Below, one piece after another: positions 53,326 through 62,453 of a stretch of DNA of 64,000 bases (position 1 is its first letter; each line of letters opens with the position of its first letter). Both the position numbers and the translations under genes were made by a program. Where the stretch lies: NCBI GenBank assembly GCA_944325635.1, contig CALVBD010000001.1, positions 372,001 through 436,000 on the forward strand, read 5' to 3'. The stretch is from Candidatus Gastranaerophilales bacterium. Lineage in GTDB: Bacteria > Cyanobacteriota > Vampirovibrionia > Gastranaerophilales > Gastranaerophilaceae. Under the pieces are notes generated by a model, which searched no databases, had not been told where the DNA came from, and saw only the letters and a program-made list of their open reading frames with translations.

Positions 53326-54969
53326 ATGATAAATACAAACACAATAAAGTTAAGATTTAATATCTTAATGGGGGATATTTTTGGAGGGATTAATGCTGCA
53401 ATAATAGCACTGCCGCAGGCTCTTGCTTTCGGTGTTGCAACAGGATTCGGCGCAAGCGCCGGTGTATGGGGCGCCATTATTTTATGTCTTGTTGCAGGAC
53501 TCTTAGGAACAAAAGTTCCGATGATTTCAGGAATAACAGGGCCTTCCGCAATTGTTATAGCATCTATTATGCATGCTTTAAATAAAGATGTTAACTCAGT
53601 TTTAATGATTATGCTTATGGCGGGCATAATCCAGATGGTCTTATCTCTCACGAAACTTACGGATATTGTAAAATATGTTCCGTATCCGGTGATTTCGGGG
53701 TTTATGAACGGTGTCGGAACGATTATTATAATTATGCAGTTAAACCCGCTTTTTGGGCTTAAACCTTTTTCCAATACAATCGAAAGCATTGAACATATTC
53801 TAACTTCGCTTCACACAATGAATATTCAGGCTGCACTTCTCGGCCTACTCACACTTTTAATAGTTTTCGGGATTCCGAAACGGTTAAATAAATACCTTCC
53901 GTCGCAAATTCTTGCGCTAATCATTTGTACAATTATATCCATTAAAATGGGTCTGAATATTCCGAAAATTTCAGAAGTTTCAATCGCACTTCCGGCGTTC
54001 AGGCTTCCGGAAACTAATTTGCACGATATAATTACGTATCTCCATTACGGTCTGACTCTTGCAATTATTTTATCATCTGAAACTCTTTTGACAGGACTTG
54101 TGTGTAATTCTCTGACAAAAACTCAAATTTCCCCACGCACACTTCTTGCCTCTCAAGGTTTCGGGAATATTATCTGTGCTATGACAGGCTCTCTCTCCGG
54201 TGCAGCAGCCACAATGAGAACTGTAGCTGCATTGAAAAGCGGGGCTTCCACTAAAATCGCAGCATTAGTCTGCCCGCTAGTTTTGCTTGTTTTGCTTTTT
54301 AAATTTTCAGGTTTTGTGGCTGAAATTCCGCTGTGCGTACTTGCCGGAATTCTTATCAAAATCGGCTACGATATAATTGATTTTAAACTTTTGAAAGTAT
54401 TAAAACTTGCCTCCCAAGAGGACAAATGGGTGCTTGCGATTGTATTTTTGCTTACTGTATTTTATAACCTTATAGTAGCAGTCGGAGCCGGAATTACTCT
54501 TGCCGCACTTTTATATGCCAAAAAAGCTGCTGATAAGGCAAAACTTATCCATACAGAAATTTATGATCAGGATATTATGCAGCTTGAAAAAGAAGTCGAA
54601 CGCGATTACAAAATGAAAATACGTTTTGTTCATATTGACGGACAATTCTTCTTCGGCTCGGCAACCCAGCTAATCTCACAGTTTGATGAACTTTTAGGAA
54701 CCAGATATTTAATACTTAACTGTGATTTTAATGATACTCTTGATATCTCGGCACTCTTCGCGTTTGAAGATATTGTATTAAGGTTAAAATCCCAGCACAT
54801 ACATCTTGTTCTAGTATTAAAAAATAAAGATATTTATAATCAGCTTTTAGAATATAAGATTATTCAGGAAATCGGAGAAGATCATATTTTTTATTCTGAA
54901 ATGGACGCAATAGAATTTGCAAAAACAGCCTTCTCAGAAAAAGCCCGCAAAAAGCACGGGAAGAATTAA
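53326..54969 (+). CDS. SulP-family anion transporter with STAS domain
   Basis: 547 residues. DIFGGINAAIIALPQALAFG is the helix-1 signature; about 10 to 12 membrane segments run to residue 400, followed by a cytoplasmic STAS domain (about 430-530). This family carries sulfate, bicarbonate or other anions, often with sodium or proton coupling. In cyanobacteria relatives include BicA bicarbonate transporters, but substrate cannot be read from sequence. Leaderless promoter in common with metF. Confidence 0.9.
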   Translation: MINTNTIKLRFNILMGDIFGGINAAIIALPQALAFGVATGFGASAGVWGAIILCLVAGLLGTKVPMISGITGPSAIVIASIMHALNKDVNSVLMIMLMAGIIQMVLSLTKLTDIVKYVPYPVISGFMNGVGTIIIIMQLNPLFGLKPFSNTIESIEHILTSLHTMNIQAALLGLLTLLIVFGIPKRLNKYLPSQILALIICTIISIKMGLNIPKISEVSIALPAFRLPETNLHDIITYLHYGLTLAIILSSETLLTGLVCNSLTKTQISPRTLLASQGFGNIICAMTGSLSGAAATMRTVAALKSGASTKIAALVCPLVLLVLLFKFSGFVAEIPLCVLAGILIKIGYDIIDFKLLKVLKLASQEDKWVLAIVFLLTVFYNLIVAVGAGITLAALLYAKKAADKAKLIHTEIYDQDIMQLEKEVERDYKMKIRFVHIDGQFFFGSATQLISQFDELLGTRYLILNCDFNDTLDISALFAFEDIVLRLKSQHIHLVLVLKNKDIYNQLLEYKIIQEIGEDHIFYSEMDAIEFAKTAFSEKARKKHGKN

Positions 54970-54970
54970 C

Positions 54971-55048
54971 AAATAGTTGTATTTGTTTTCGAAACGATAG
55001 CGAGAGCATGTGCGGAAGCGTGTTGAGAAAATAAATACAACTATTTTG
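54971..55048 (+). repeat. Core-in-hairpin palindromic element, copy B
   Basis: Arms CAAATAGTTGTATTT / AAATACAACTATTTTG (one extra base) enclose GTTTTCGAAACGATAGCGAG to GAGAAAAT, the same core as at 17543-17620. It follows the sulP stop by two bases. Confidence 0.75.
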
Positions 55049-55080
55049 CATATAATTATTGTACGCCTTTCAAAGAACGA

Positions 55081-55111
55081 GACCCTGAAACAAGTTCAGG
55101 GTAACATTCCA
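55081..55111 (-). repeat. Short palindromic repeat, copy 3
   Basis: Its reverse complement, AATGTTACCCTGAACTTGTT then TCAGGGTCTC, differs from copy 1 (16303) at only a few positions. Located between sulP and the phosphohexomutase, next to the core-in-hairpin element. Confidence 0.7.
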
Positions 55112-55183
55112 AGATTTTAGTATAAACTGAGAAGTAAGTTCAAAATGAGAATACCTACTCTCCAGATTTTGGGCTAAGCAGCA

Positions 55184-57451
55184 TTAGAAATTATATTTAG
55201 GAATTTCAAAAGGTTCGTTATTCGCATCCTTATCAACAAAAGCAAGGTAATACTTCATAGCCTCCTCTTTTGTTTTATTGTAGAAATCTTCTGATATAAA
55301 TTTCTTATGCAATTCGGTTCTGTCTCCGGAATAATTACCGAGAACATTCGCGTAAGTTTCAATCATTTCCTTATTAGAACCGCCGCCATAGGCTTTTGTT
55401 TTTGCATCAGTTCCGGAAGGTCTTATTTCAATATACTTATGGGCAAATTTCAGGTAAGTTCCGTCTCCGACAAATTTAATTTCTTCAAGATTATCAAAAA
55501 TTAAACTCTTGAATGAATCATTAAGAACTTCTCTGACATCTTCTATTGTCATTAAACCTTCTTTCACAGCCATTGCCATTGAAAGATAGAATAAATCGTT
55601 TTTGGTACGCTTCTTCTCACCTTCTATTTTTGCAAGTTTTAATTTTTCAATATCAGGCTCGGATTCGTTGTAGTAAGCAATATCGACACGGGTGTCGTAA
55701 CGTCCGACAATATCGTTATCGTCAAAGATTTCTTTCAAGCAATCAGAAAGAGGTTTCTTGCCGAGTTTTGCAACAAGTGCAGAGGCAACAATGATTGCTT
55801 CTGTAGCGCTCTTTTCTCTCATTGCAACGGCTTTACGACCCGCGAGAGATTCAATCAAATCTTCCGTCCCCATAATCATTCCGCCTGATTCCTCTCCGCC
55901 GAACAAAAGTCGAGGATTTTTACCGAGATTGATTGAATTTCCGAATACGTCATCCACGACAACCTCTTTATCCGGCGAATTTTTCAACTGCAATTCTACT
56001 TTTTTCATTATGTTTGCAATTTCTTTAAAACCGACCGGAACATTAACGACTTTCACATCGTTTTTCTTAGCCCATTCATCCCATGAACTTGCTGAAGCTG
56101 TCGTTTTAATCATAAAGCGCGGATGTTTATTCCACAAACCTTCTGCTTTCAATTGTTTTGCCCAGAAATCCATAAGTATTAAAAACGCCTGATTAGCTGT
56201 AAATACTGTCAGCACCGTATCATTATTAAGTTTGACATAATCAATACCGTTCGCTTCCAGATATGGAATACGGGAAGATTTTTCAGTCTGGGTTATTGTC
56301 AATCTGTCATGGTCAGGGTCTGTTATCAAAACAACCGTTCCAACTGGATAATCTTTCAATTTTTCTTCGTAATGAAGAGTTTCGATAACAGGGAAGAATT
56401 TTTCTCCGTTCAAACGTTTTGCAACAACCGTTGCATCAACAGAATAATCATAAAAGGCATGTTCGCCTTTTGGAGTGACATCATACTTTCCGATAGAATG
56501 GAAAAACGGATCTTCTTCTATATTAAACCAATCAAATTTATCAGAGATATTCAACTTTTTCAAAACCCTCGAAAGAGTTCTGTAAGCGGAACCTCCGACG
56601 TTTTCTATAACAATTTTATTTTTGAAATTTTTAATTAAATCAAGGTTAATTTTTTTAGCGACACCGGACTGAAGATATTCAACATACAAATCCACCCCGT
56701 CGTTAAACTTTGACATAACTTTTTCATCAATCAACGGGTTATCTTTTGCCGCAATCTTGATTTCGTAAGAACCTTTTTTCTCTGTTTCATTAAAAATTTC
56801 CTGAATTTTATCAACAAATTCAAGAGATTCTTCCGGCAAATACTGGCTGCCCTGAGAATTCAAATCCTTTGTTGCATTTTTAACGGAAATACCATGGCTT
56901 GATGTAATATATTCACCGCCAAGCAAATCAAGTTTAAATGCTAAAAATGATGCAAGCCAAATTGGAATAGTTTTTCTATCAACCGGAACCAGAGTTTTTA
57001 TTCCGTTTGCAGCCTGAATACGTGCAATCGCATCCAGAAACAAATCTGAATTATATCTCACTTCACGTCCTGCAACTTTTACTATTTCTTTTCCTTTATA
57101 TTTTTCTTTTGCAACAAGCGCTTTTGCTAATGTTGCAAGAACTATTCCGACAAGATTAATCGGGAATCTCGTATCCTGCGGATAGAGAATATTCTGCGGA
57201 CCTCTTATGCCTGCTGTTGAAACTTTTGCTTCCTTTGCATAATTTGCAAACCATTCTTTTAAATTTAAACCTTCCGGATTTTTCTTTTCATCATATGCTT
57301 CAAGATGTTCTTTTTTTAATATAAAACTAAACTCGCCATCATTTGAAAAATCCATCAAATTAAGCTCTTTAACATAATCAGGGGTCTTTTCATATACACT
57401 TTTAAATAATTCATTTTCCAGTTTATTCTTTGAAGTTTTGGGGATTGTCAT
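55184..57451 (-). CDS. Alpha-D-phosphohexomutase (phosphoglucomutase/phosphomannomutase type)
   Basis: 755 residues, much longer than the 450-580 usual. Active-site serine loop ITSSHG (variant of TASHNP), metal loop TDPDHDRL, sugar loop FGGEESGG and phosphate loop EIRPSGTDAK are all present. KVSTAGIRGPQN lies at the start of domain 1 after a 70-residue extension. Interconverts hexose-1- and hexose-6-phosphates. Together with glgA and pgi it links storage glucan to glycolysis; mannose or glucosamine substrates are not excluded. Confidence 0.85.
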   Translation of the reverse strand: MTIPKTSKNKLENELFKSVYEKTPDYVKELNLMDFSNDGEFSFILKKEHLEAYDEKKNPEGLNLKEWFANYAKEAKVSTAGIRGPQNILYPQDTRFPINLVGIVLATLAKALVAKEKYKGKEIVKVAGREVRYNSDLFLDAIARIQAANGIKTLVPVDRKTIPIWLASFLAFKLDLLGGEYITSSHGISVKNATKDLNSQGSQYLPEESLEFVDKIQEIFNETEKKGSYEIKIAAKDNPLIDEKVMSKFNDGVDLYVEYLQSGVAKKINLDLIKNFKNKIVIENVGGSAYRTLSRVLKKLNISDKFDWFNIEEDPFFHSIGKYDVTPKGEHAFYDYSVDATVVAKRLNGEKFFPVIETLHYEEKLKDYPVGTVVLITDPDHDRLTITQTEKSSRIPYLEANGIDYVKLNNDTVLTVFTANQAFLILMDFWAKQLKAEGLWNKHPRFMIKTTASASSWDEWAKKNDVKVVNVPVGFKEIANIMKKVELQLKNSPDKEVVVDDVFGNSINLGKNPRLLFGGEESGGMIMGTEDLIESLAGRKAVAMREKSATEAIIVASALVAKLGKKPLSDCLKEIFDDNDIVGRYDTRVDIAYYNESEPDIEKLKLAKIEGEKKRTKNDLFYLSMAMAVKEGLMTIEDVREVLNDSFKSLIFDNLEEIKFVGDGTYLKFAHKYIEIRPSGTDAKTKAYGGGSNKEMIETYANVLGNYSGDRTELHKKFISEDFYNKTKEEAMKYYLAFVDKDANNEPFEIPKYNF

Positions 57452-57528
57452 TAGTCTTTCTCCTTATTTTCTTTACTAATTATACAATAAAAATTTTTAT
57501 TGTATAATATTGAAGAGGGATAAAGTTT

Positions 57529-58227
57529 ATGGCAAAAAAGAAAAAAGAATATTCAAAACGGACATCGTCCCAATATAATTTTTGGCGCGGAATATTTCAG
57601 GACTTAGTTTGTAAAATAGGTTATATGATAAGGTTTAAGCTTGTCTACAGACTTGAAGTTTACGGCCTTGAAAATGTTCCGAAAGATAATGAATACATAG
57701 TTTGCCCGAACCATCTTTCAACTCTTGATCCGCCGCTAATGGTTTCTATCTTACCGCGACACGTCGCCTTTATGGCTAAAAAAGAGTTGTTTGATATTCC
57801 AATTCTCCGGTGGTGGATTGACTGGCTCGGAGCTTTTGCCGTAAATAGAGAAAGCCTTGGACCTTCTACAATTAAAACAGTCATGGAAATAAAAAAAAGC
57901 AAATGGGTTTTTGGGATTTTTCCTCAGGGAACACGAGGTATACCCGGAGAAATAAAAGGGGTTACCAAAGGCTTTGCAGGGCTTGCCAAAATAACAAAAT
58001 GTGCAGTTCTGCCTGTTGGTATTATCGGAACAAATGAAGTTAAAAGATGGCCTTTTACAGGTAAAATTATAGTCAAAATAGGAAAACCTATACCTTACAG
58101 TGACGATATAGACGGGGTTGTAAAAAAATGGTCGGAACAAATTCAGGAATTGACAGGGTTCACAGTTATTGATACACCTGCCGAAACCGGAGAAGTTCAA
58201 AATGATTTAGGAGTTAAGAATGAGTAA
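57529..58227 (+). CDS. 1-acyl-sn-glycerol-3-phosphate acyltransferase (PlsC-type), copy 1
   Basis: 232 residues. HX4D motif NHLSTLDPP near residue 63, FPQGTRGIPG near 137 and FGIFP preceding it. Adds a second acyl chain to lysophosphatidate in membrane lipid synthesis, at the inner face of the membrane. No strong membrane span. Overlaps its paralog by eight bases. A TATAAT lies before an AGAGGG ribosome site. Other lyso-lipid acceptors are possible. Confidence 0.88.
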   Translation: MAKKKKEYSKRTSSQYNFWRGIFQDLVCKIGYMIRFKLVYRLEVYGLENVPKDNEYIVCPNHLSTLDPPLMVSILPRHVAFMAKKELFDIPILRWWIDWLGAFAVNRESLGPSTIKTVMEIKKSKWVFGIFPQGTRGIPGEIKGVTKGFAGLAKITKCAVLPVGIIGTNEVKRWPFTGKIIVKIGKPIPYSDDIDGVVKKWSEQIQELTGFTVIDTPAETGEVQNDLGVKNE

Positions 58228-58930
58228 AAAAGAACGGAATTATAACAGAAGATATCCTTACGAATATAATATTTTCAGAACTATGTTTTACTACGGATTT
58301 TTATATACCGTGGTTGTTCCGTTCATGAAAATATTTTATAACTACGAAATTACCGGGAGAGAGAACCTTCCGACAAAGGCTAAAAGCGGGAAATTTATCT
58401 ATACAGCAAACCATGTTTCCATCTTTGATCCTCCTATGGTAACAATGGCGTGCAACAGACCTATTGCTTATATGGCAAAAAAAGAACTGTTTGAAAAAGG
58501 CGAAAAATTATCCTGGCTTGTAAAACGCCTCGGAGCTTTTGCTGTCGACAGAACAAAACCGGAAATAGCAACATTTAAAACAGTAAGAGATATATTATCA
58601 ACAAGCTGGTCGCTTGGAGTATTCCCTCAAGGAGGAACCCGTCCTTACGGTAAACTTGAAGGGATAAAAAAAGGTTTCGTCGTAATAGCTAAAAATGCTA
58701 AAGCGGATATCATCCCTGTTGCAATCGACGGCTGGGACGGATATCCAAAATTAAAACCTTTTACCAGACGAAACGTAAAACTCCACATTGGAAAACCTAT
58801 TTCTTATAAACTTCCGGAAGATGTAATAATCTATCAATGGTGCGAGCAGATTTCAAAACTTGCAAATTACGAAAACTGTGCACCAATACCGGCAAGCTAT
58901 CAGGAAAAAGAAGCGGCAACAGTAAAATAA
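58220..58930 (+). CDS. PlsC-type acyltransferase, copy 2
   Basis: 236 residues, paralog of the preceding gene. NHVSIFDPPMV near residue 72 and FPQGGTRPYG near 138 give the catalytic His-Asp and the phosphate-binding motif. Overlap with copy 1 (ATGAGTAA) shows translational coupling. The two differ in the loop after the second motif (GGTRPYG against GTRGIPG), so they may prefer different acyl donors or acceptors. Confidence 0.88.
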   Translation: MSKKERNYNRRYPYEYNIFRTMFYYGFLYTVVVPFMKIFYNYEITGRENLPTKAKSGKFIYTANHVSIFDPPMVTMACNRPIAYMAKKELFEKGEKLSWLVKRLGAFAVDRTKPEIATFKTVRDILSTSWSLGVFPQGGTRPYGKLEGIKKGFVVIAKNAKADIIPVAIDGWDGYPKLKPFTRRNVKLHIGKPISYKLPEDVIIYQWCEQISKLANYENCAPIPASYQEKEAATVK

Positions 58931-59265
58931 AAAACAAACAAAAGATGAAAGCAGGATAAGTCTGTCCGAAAATTTTCGTGATAAGGGACATGAGCGGGCA
59001 TTTTGAATGCATAACTTAGTGTAAGGAGTGAGGGGGTATGAACTTGCCCACTTTATAAAGGTGGGGATTAAACGTCATTGAACGCTACGACCCGCGATCG
59101 CATAGTCTAGCATCAGACGATAAAGCGATTCAGCATAGCTTGAAAAACAAATTTTCAGATGATACTTCTTGCTGTACATTACACCTTTTCGTGTATGTAA
59201 CGGCTTACTTGACATTTACGACAATCACATAACAGAAAATATTCGCAAAAACTTCATAGCTATTC
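58931..59265. other. 335-base region without gene; possible decayed IS200/IS605-type 3' end
   Basis: No complete gene. Allowing two indels, bases 58980-59015 can be read as the C-terminal end of a TnpB-like protein (HERDILNAIN-like). They are followed by a hairpin CCCACTTTATAAAGGTGGG, the type found at right ends of such elements. A second weak hairpin lies near 59175-59205. The evidence is slight; a structured RNA is equally possible. Confidence 0.25.
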
Positions 59266-59295
59266 AAAAACCCCCGATTGATATCGGGGGTTTTT
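59266..59295. terminator. Strong bidirectional terminator
   Basis: AAAAACCCCCGAT, TGAT, ATCGGGGGTTTTT. Ends the HEAT-repeat gene on the minus strand and possibly the acyltransferase operon. Confidence 0.85.
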
Positions 59296-59331
59296 GCTTG
59301 TCGTTTATTTAAAGAAAGGAATTAGTAAAAA

Positions 59332-60534
59332 TTATGCAGCTTGTGCCGGAGCTTTAGTATTAGGAGTCATTGCAATTGTCTCGCCTTGTGCCGGTTGGGC
59401 AGACTGCTGGTTTGGTGTCATTGCAATTGTATTTCCTTCCGGTGCATTTTGAGCTTCTGCTAATTTTTCAAGAGCGACATTAGCTGCCTTTTGAACTTCT
59501 GAATCTACATCATTTTTTGCATTATTAAAGATTGTTGTTAAATCTTTTGCATAAGCCGGGTTCTGAATATAGCTCAAAGCTTCTACTGCGGAGGTTCTAA
59601 CCATCGGGTTAGGGTTGTTTTTCAACTGTTCTACAATAGTTACAGCGCCTGGAAGCTCTGTCAAAGGAACAGTTGTATTAGTTAATTTAGCAACTTCATC
59701 ACCGTAAAGTTTCTGGAGGATTGCTAATGTATACATAGCATAGCTTTTATTTCTTTCAGCTGCTTCGTAAGGTGACGGTTTATCTGCTAAGGCTTGTTCT
59801 TCAGGAGTTAATGCCTGATTTGCATCTTTTTTCTTACGAGCTTCTAGCTGTTCTGGTGTAGGACCTGCTAAATTAGATGAATCATTTTTAACGATATTTG
59901 TCAAAGCATCCATTACTTTTACATCCAACAATTCGGTTGCCTTTTGCGGATCATCTTTTACCATATTAGCAATTTCTTCCATTGTTGCAGCCTGTACATC
60001 AAAGTCAGGGTTTGCTAATTTTGCAACAAAAGCATTAAGGTCAACCTGTGGAGTTAAGGGCGCAGACGGAACGATTTCAACAGGTTTTGCAGCTTCTTGA
60101 GTAGCTTCTGCAGGTTTAGTTACAACAGCTTCAGGAGCTTGTTGCGGAGCATTAATATTTTGCTGAACAACTTGCGGCTGAACAACCTGTGGTGCAGGCT
60201 GCACAACCTGCGGAGCCGGAACTTCTGCCTGTGCTACTGGAGTCTGTACTGCCGGAGCTTGAGGCATTTGCATTTGAGGCGGCATGTAATAAGGCTGTTG
60301 CTGTGCCTGTGGGTATGAATAAAGCTGTGCCTGCGGGTATGTGTAATACGGCATTGTAGGTGTTGCATATTGAGACTGCTGAGGAACATTGACTACAGCC
60401 TGACCAACACCAGGGGTATTAACACTAGGATTGTGAACATCAATCTTTACTGCATTGTAATTAGGAGCAGGAGTTGCATACTGCTGCGAAGGAATCTGCA
60501 TGTAAGGATTTACGTAATTTGGAATTTGCATCAT
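59332..60534 (-). CDS. HEAT-repeat protein with Pro/Gln-rich N-terminus
   Basis: 400 residues. Residues 1-155 are low complexity: Pro, Gln, Tyr, Met and Val repeats such as YTYPQAQLYSYPQAQQQPYY and APQVVQPAPQVVQPQVVQQN. Residues about 165-360 contain helical pairs of the HEAT type (DFDVQAATMEEIANMVKDDP; NPMVRTSAVEALSYIQNPAY). The tail repeats the unit TIAMTPN twice. A soluble scaffold or adaptor is likely. AAGGAAG ribosome site. Nothing links it to a known pathway. Confidence 0.7.
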   Translation of the reverse strand: MMQIPNYVNPYMQIPSQQYATPAPNYNAVKIDVHNPSVNTPGVGQAVVNVPQQSQYATPTMPYYTYPQAQLYSYPQAQQQPYYMPPQMQMPQAPAVQTPVAQAEVPAPQVVQPAPQVVQPQVVQQNINAPQQAPEAVVTKPAEATQEAAKPVEIVPSAPLTPQVDLNAFVAKLANPDFDVQAATMEEIANMVKDDPQKATELLDVKVMDALTNIVKNDSSNLAGPTPEQLEARKKKDANQALTPEEQALADKPSPYEAAERNKSYAMYTLAILQKLYGDEVAKLTNTTVPLTELPGAVTIVEQLKNNPNPMVRTSAVEALSYIQNPAYAKDLTTIFNNAKNDVDSEVQKAANVALEKLAEAQNAPEGNTIAMTPNQQSAQPAQGETIAMTPNTKAPAQAA

Positions 60535-60694
60535 ATTATTTTCTTCCTTTCAATAAATAAAAACTTATTATCGTATTCCTATTCTACCTTTTAAATAACC
60601 GTCAAGAAAATAAATTGCTAAAATAACCATATTTTTTAATAATTCTTAACAAAATTTCTTTAAATTTACAAAAAAATAAGATATATTTACATTT

Positions 60695-60724
60695 TTGAGA
60701 TAAATAAATTGTTTATGCTATAAT
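60695..60724 (+). promoter_or_regulatory. Promoter upstream of transketolase half-gene
   Basis: TTGAGA, 18-base spacer with TGC directly before TATAAT (60719-60724): an extended -10 promoter, about 67 bases before the ATG. Confidence 0.65.
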
Positions 60725-60791
60725 GTTGAGTGAACCTTTAATATATGGTGCCGGACTTGTAAAATATATATAATACGAGGGAATCATTCGG

Positions 60792-61754
60792 ATGTTAATT
60801 AATAAAAATGAAAGAAAATCGATAAGGTCTGTATTCGGAAAAACTCTTGCAAAACTCGGAGAAGAAAATTCTAATATAGTTGTCATGGATGCAGATTTGG
60901 CATGCTCCACTCAAACTCAGACATTTGCAAAAGCATTCCCTGAAAGATTTTTTGACTCGGGAATTGCCGAACAGGATATGATAGCAACAGCAGCAGGTCT
61001 TGCTTCCGAAGGGAAAATTCCTTTTGTAGCCAGTTTTGCAATGTTTGCAACCGGCAGAACTTATGATCAGATAAGAAATTCCGTCTGTTACCCTGAATTT
61101 AACGTAAAAATAATCGGAACTCACGGCGGGATTACTGTCGGTGAGGACGGAGCCAGCCATCAAGCGCTCGAGGATATTTCTCTTATGCGCAGTATTCCGA
61201 ACATGTCCGTAATAGTTCCGGCTGATTGCAGAGAATGCGAACAGGTTATAAAATTTGCGGCTGAAAATTACGGTCCTATGTATATTAGAATTGCCCGCAC
61301 TAATGTCTGTGATATTTTCGGCGATGACTATGAATTTGATTTCTGCAAGGTTAATGTTATTCAGGAAGGAACCGATGTCACCGTTATTTCAAACGGAGAA
61401 ACTCTTGCTGAAGTGATTGAAGCTGCAAATATTTTGGAACAACACGGTTACTCCATTCAGATTTTAAATGCTCCTGTCGTAAAACCTCTTGATGGAGCAA
61501 CAATTATAGAAAAAGCAAAACAAACAAAGTTTGTTATAACTGTTGAAAACCATTCGATAATCGGAGGCCTCGGAAGTGCTGTATGTGAGCTTCTTGCAGA
61601 ATACTATCCTATGCCGGTTCACAGATTTGGCATAAATGATACCTTCGGACAGAGCGGGAAATGGGATTATCTCCTTGATTACTACGGTCTTACGGGAGAA
61701 AAACTTGCTAAAAGCATCAAAAAACAGATAGATATTTATCGTCTGGTAAAATAA
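60792..61754 (+). CDS. Transketolase C-terminal half (split type)
   Basis: 320 residues matching the pyrimidine-binding and C-terminal domains only. Catalytic-type Glu in DSGIAEQDMIATAAGL near residue 60, FVASFAMFATGRTYDQIR, and GTHGGITVGEDGASHQALED are all family signatures. The thiamine-diphosphate PP domain (GDG...N motif) is missing; in split transketolases it is a separate gene normally just upstream, but here a minus-strand HEAT protein occupies that place. Exchanges two-carbon units between sugars. ftsE follows at 21 bases. Confidence 0.88.
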   Translation: MLINKNERKSIRSVFGKTLAKLGEENSNIVVMDADLACSTQTQTFAKAFPERFFDSGIAEQDMIATAAGLASEGKIPFVASFAMFATGRTYDQIRNSVCYPEFNVKIIGTHGGITVGEDGASHQALEDISLMRSIPNMSVIVPADCRECEQVIKFAAENYGPMYIRIARTNVCDIFGDDYEFDFCKVNVIQEGTDVTVISNGETLAEVIEAANILEQHGYSIQILNAPVVKPLDGATIIEKAKQTKFVITVENHSIIGGLGSAVCELLAEYYPMPVHRFGINDTFGQSGKWDYLLDYYGLTGEKLAKSIKKQIDIYRLVK

Positions 61755-61775
61755 TTTAATAAGGATTAAGAATAT

Positions 61776-62453
61776 ATGATTCAATTCAGAGCCGTTACAA
61801 AAAAATACAAAAATGACCACTATGCCTTAAAAAATATCAATCTTGATATTTTATCCGGAGAATTCGTATTTATTGTAGGATCGTCAGGAGCCGGGAAATC
61901 CACTCTTATGAAGCTGTTATACCATGAAGAATGCCCGACCAGCGGAACAGTTACTATAGGCGGTATTAATATTGCAAACCTTTCAAATGATAAGGTGCCT
62001 AACCTCAGACGCTGTATGGGAATTGTCTTTCAGGATTACAAATTACTTCAAAACATGTCTGTTTATGATAACGTGGCATACGTAATCAGAACGCTTGGCA
62101 TAAGTTCCAGAGAAATCAATGCCAGAGTTACCGGGGCATTAAAAATTGTAGGTTTGTATGACAAAATGCACGCTACACCTGCTGAACTTTCAGGTGGTGA
62201 GCAGCAGAGAGTCGGAATTGCACGCGCAATTGTTAACGGCCCACCTTTATTGATTGCAGACGAACCTACAGGGAATTTGGATCCTAAAAACTCTATGGAA
62301 ATCATGCAAATTTTAGACCAGATTAACCAGAGAGGTATAACGGTTATTGTCTCAACTCACGACAGCGCAATGGTAGACTATTTTAGAAAACGTGTTATAA
62401 CTCTGGATAATGGAGAAGTTGTAAGGGATATTCAAGCAGGTACTTATGAATAA
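61776..62453 (+). CDS. ftsE: Cell division ATP-binding protein FtsE
   Basis: 225 residues. ABC ATPase with Walker A GSSGAGKSTLMK, signature LSGGEQQRVGIARA and Walker B LLIADEPTGNLD. Works with FtsX at the septum to control peptidoglycan hydrolases. Overlaps ftsX by eight bases (ATGAATAA). Confidence 0.94.
   Translation: MIQFRAVTKKYKNDHYALKNINLDILSGEFVFIVGSSGAGKSTLMKLLYHEECPTSGTVTIGGINIANLSNDKVPNLRRCMGIVFQDYKLLQNMSVYDNVAYVIRTLGISSREINARVTGALKIVGLYDKMHATPAELSGGEQQRVGIARAIVNGPPLLIADEPTGNLDPKNSMEIMQILDQINQRGITVIVSTHDSAMVDYFRKRVITLDNGEVVRDIQAGTYE

Noticed and set aside
59095-59105. GCGATCGC octamer, like the cyanobacterial HIP1 palindrome
   Set aside because: Only one occurrence was noticed, so it cannot be told from chance.
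58931-59265. tmRNA, RNase P RNA or 6S RNA
   Set aside because: None of the diagnostic conserved segments of these RNAs could be found.
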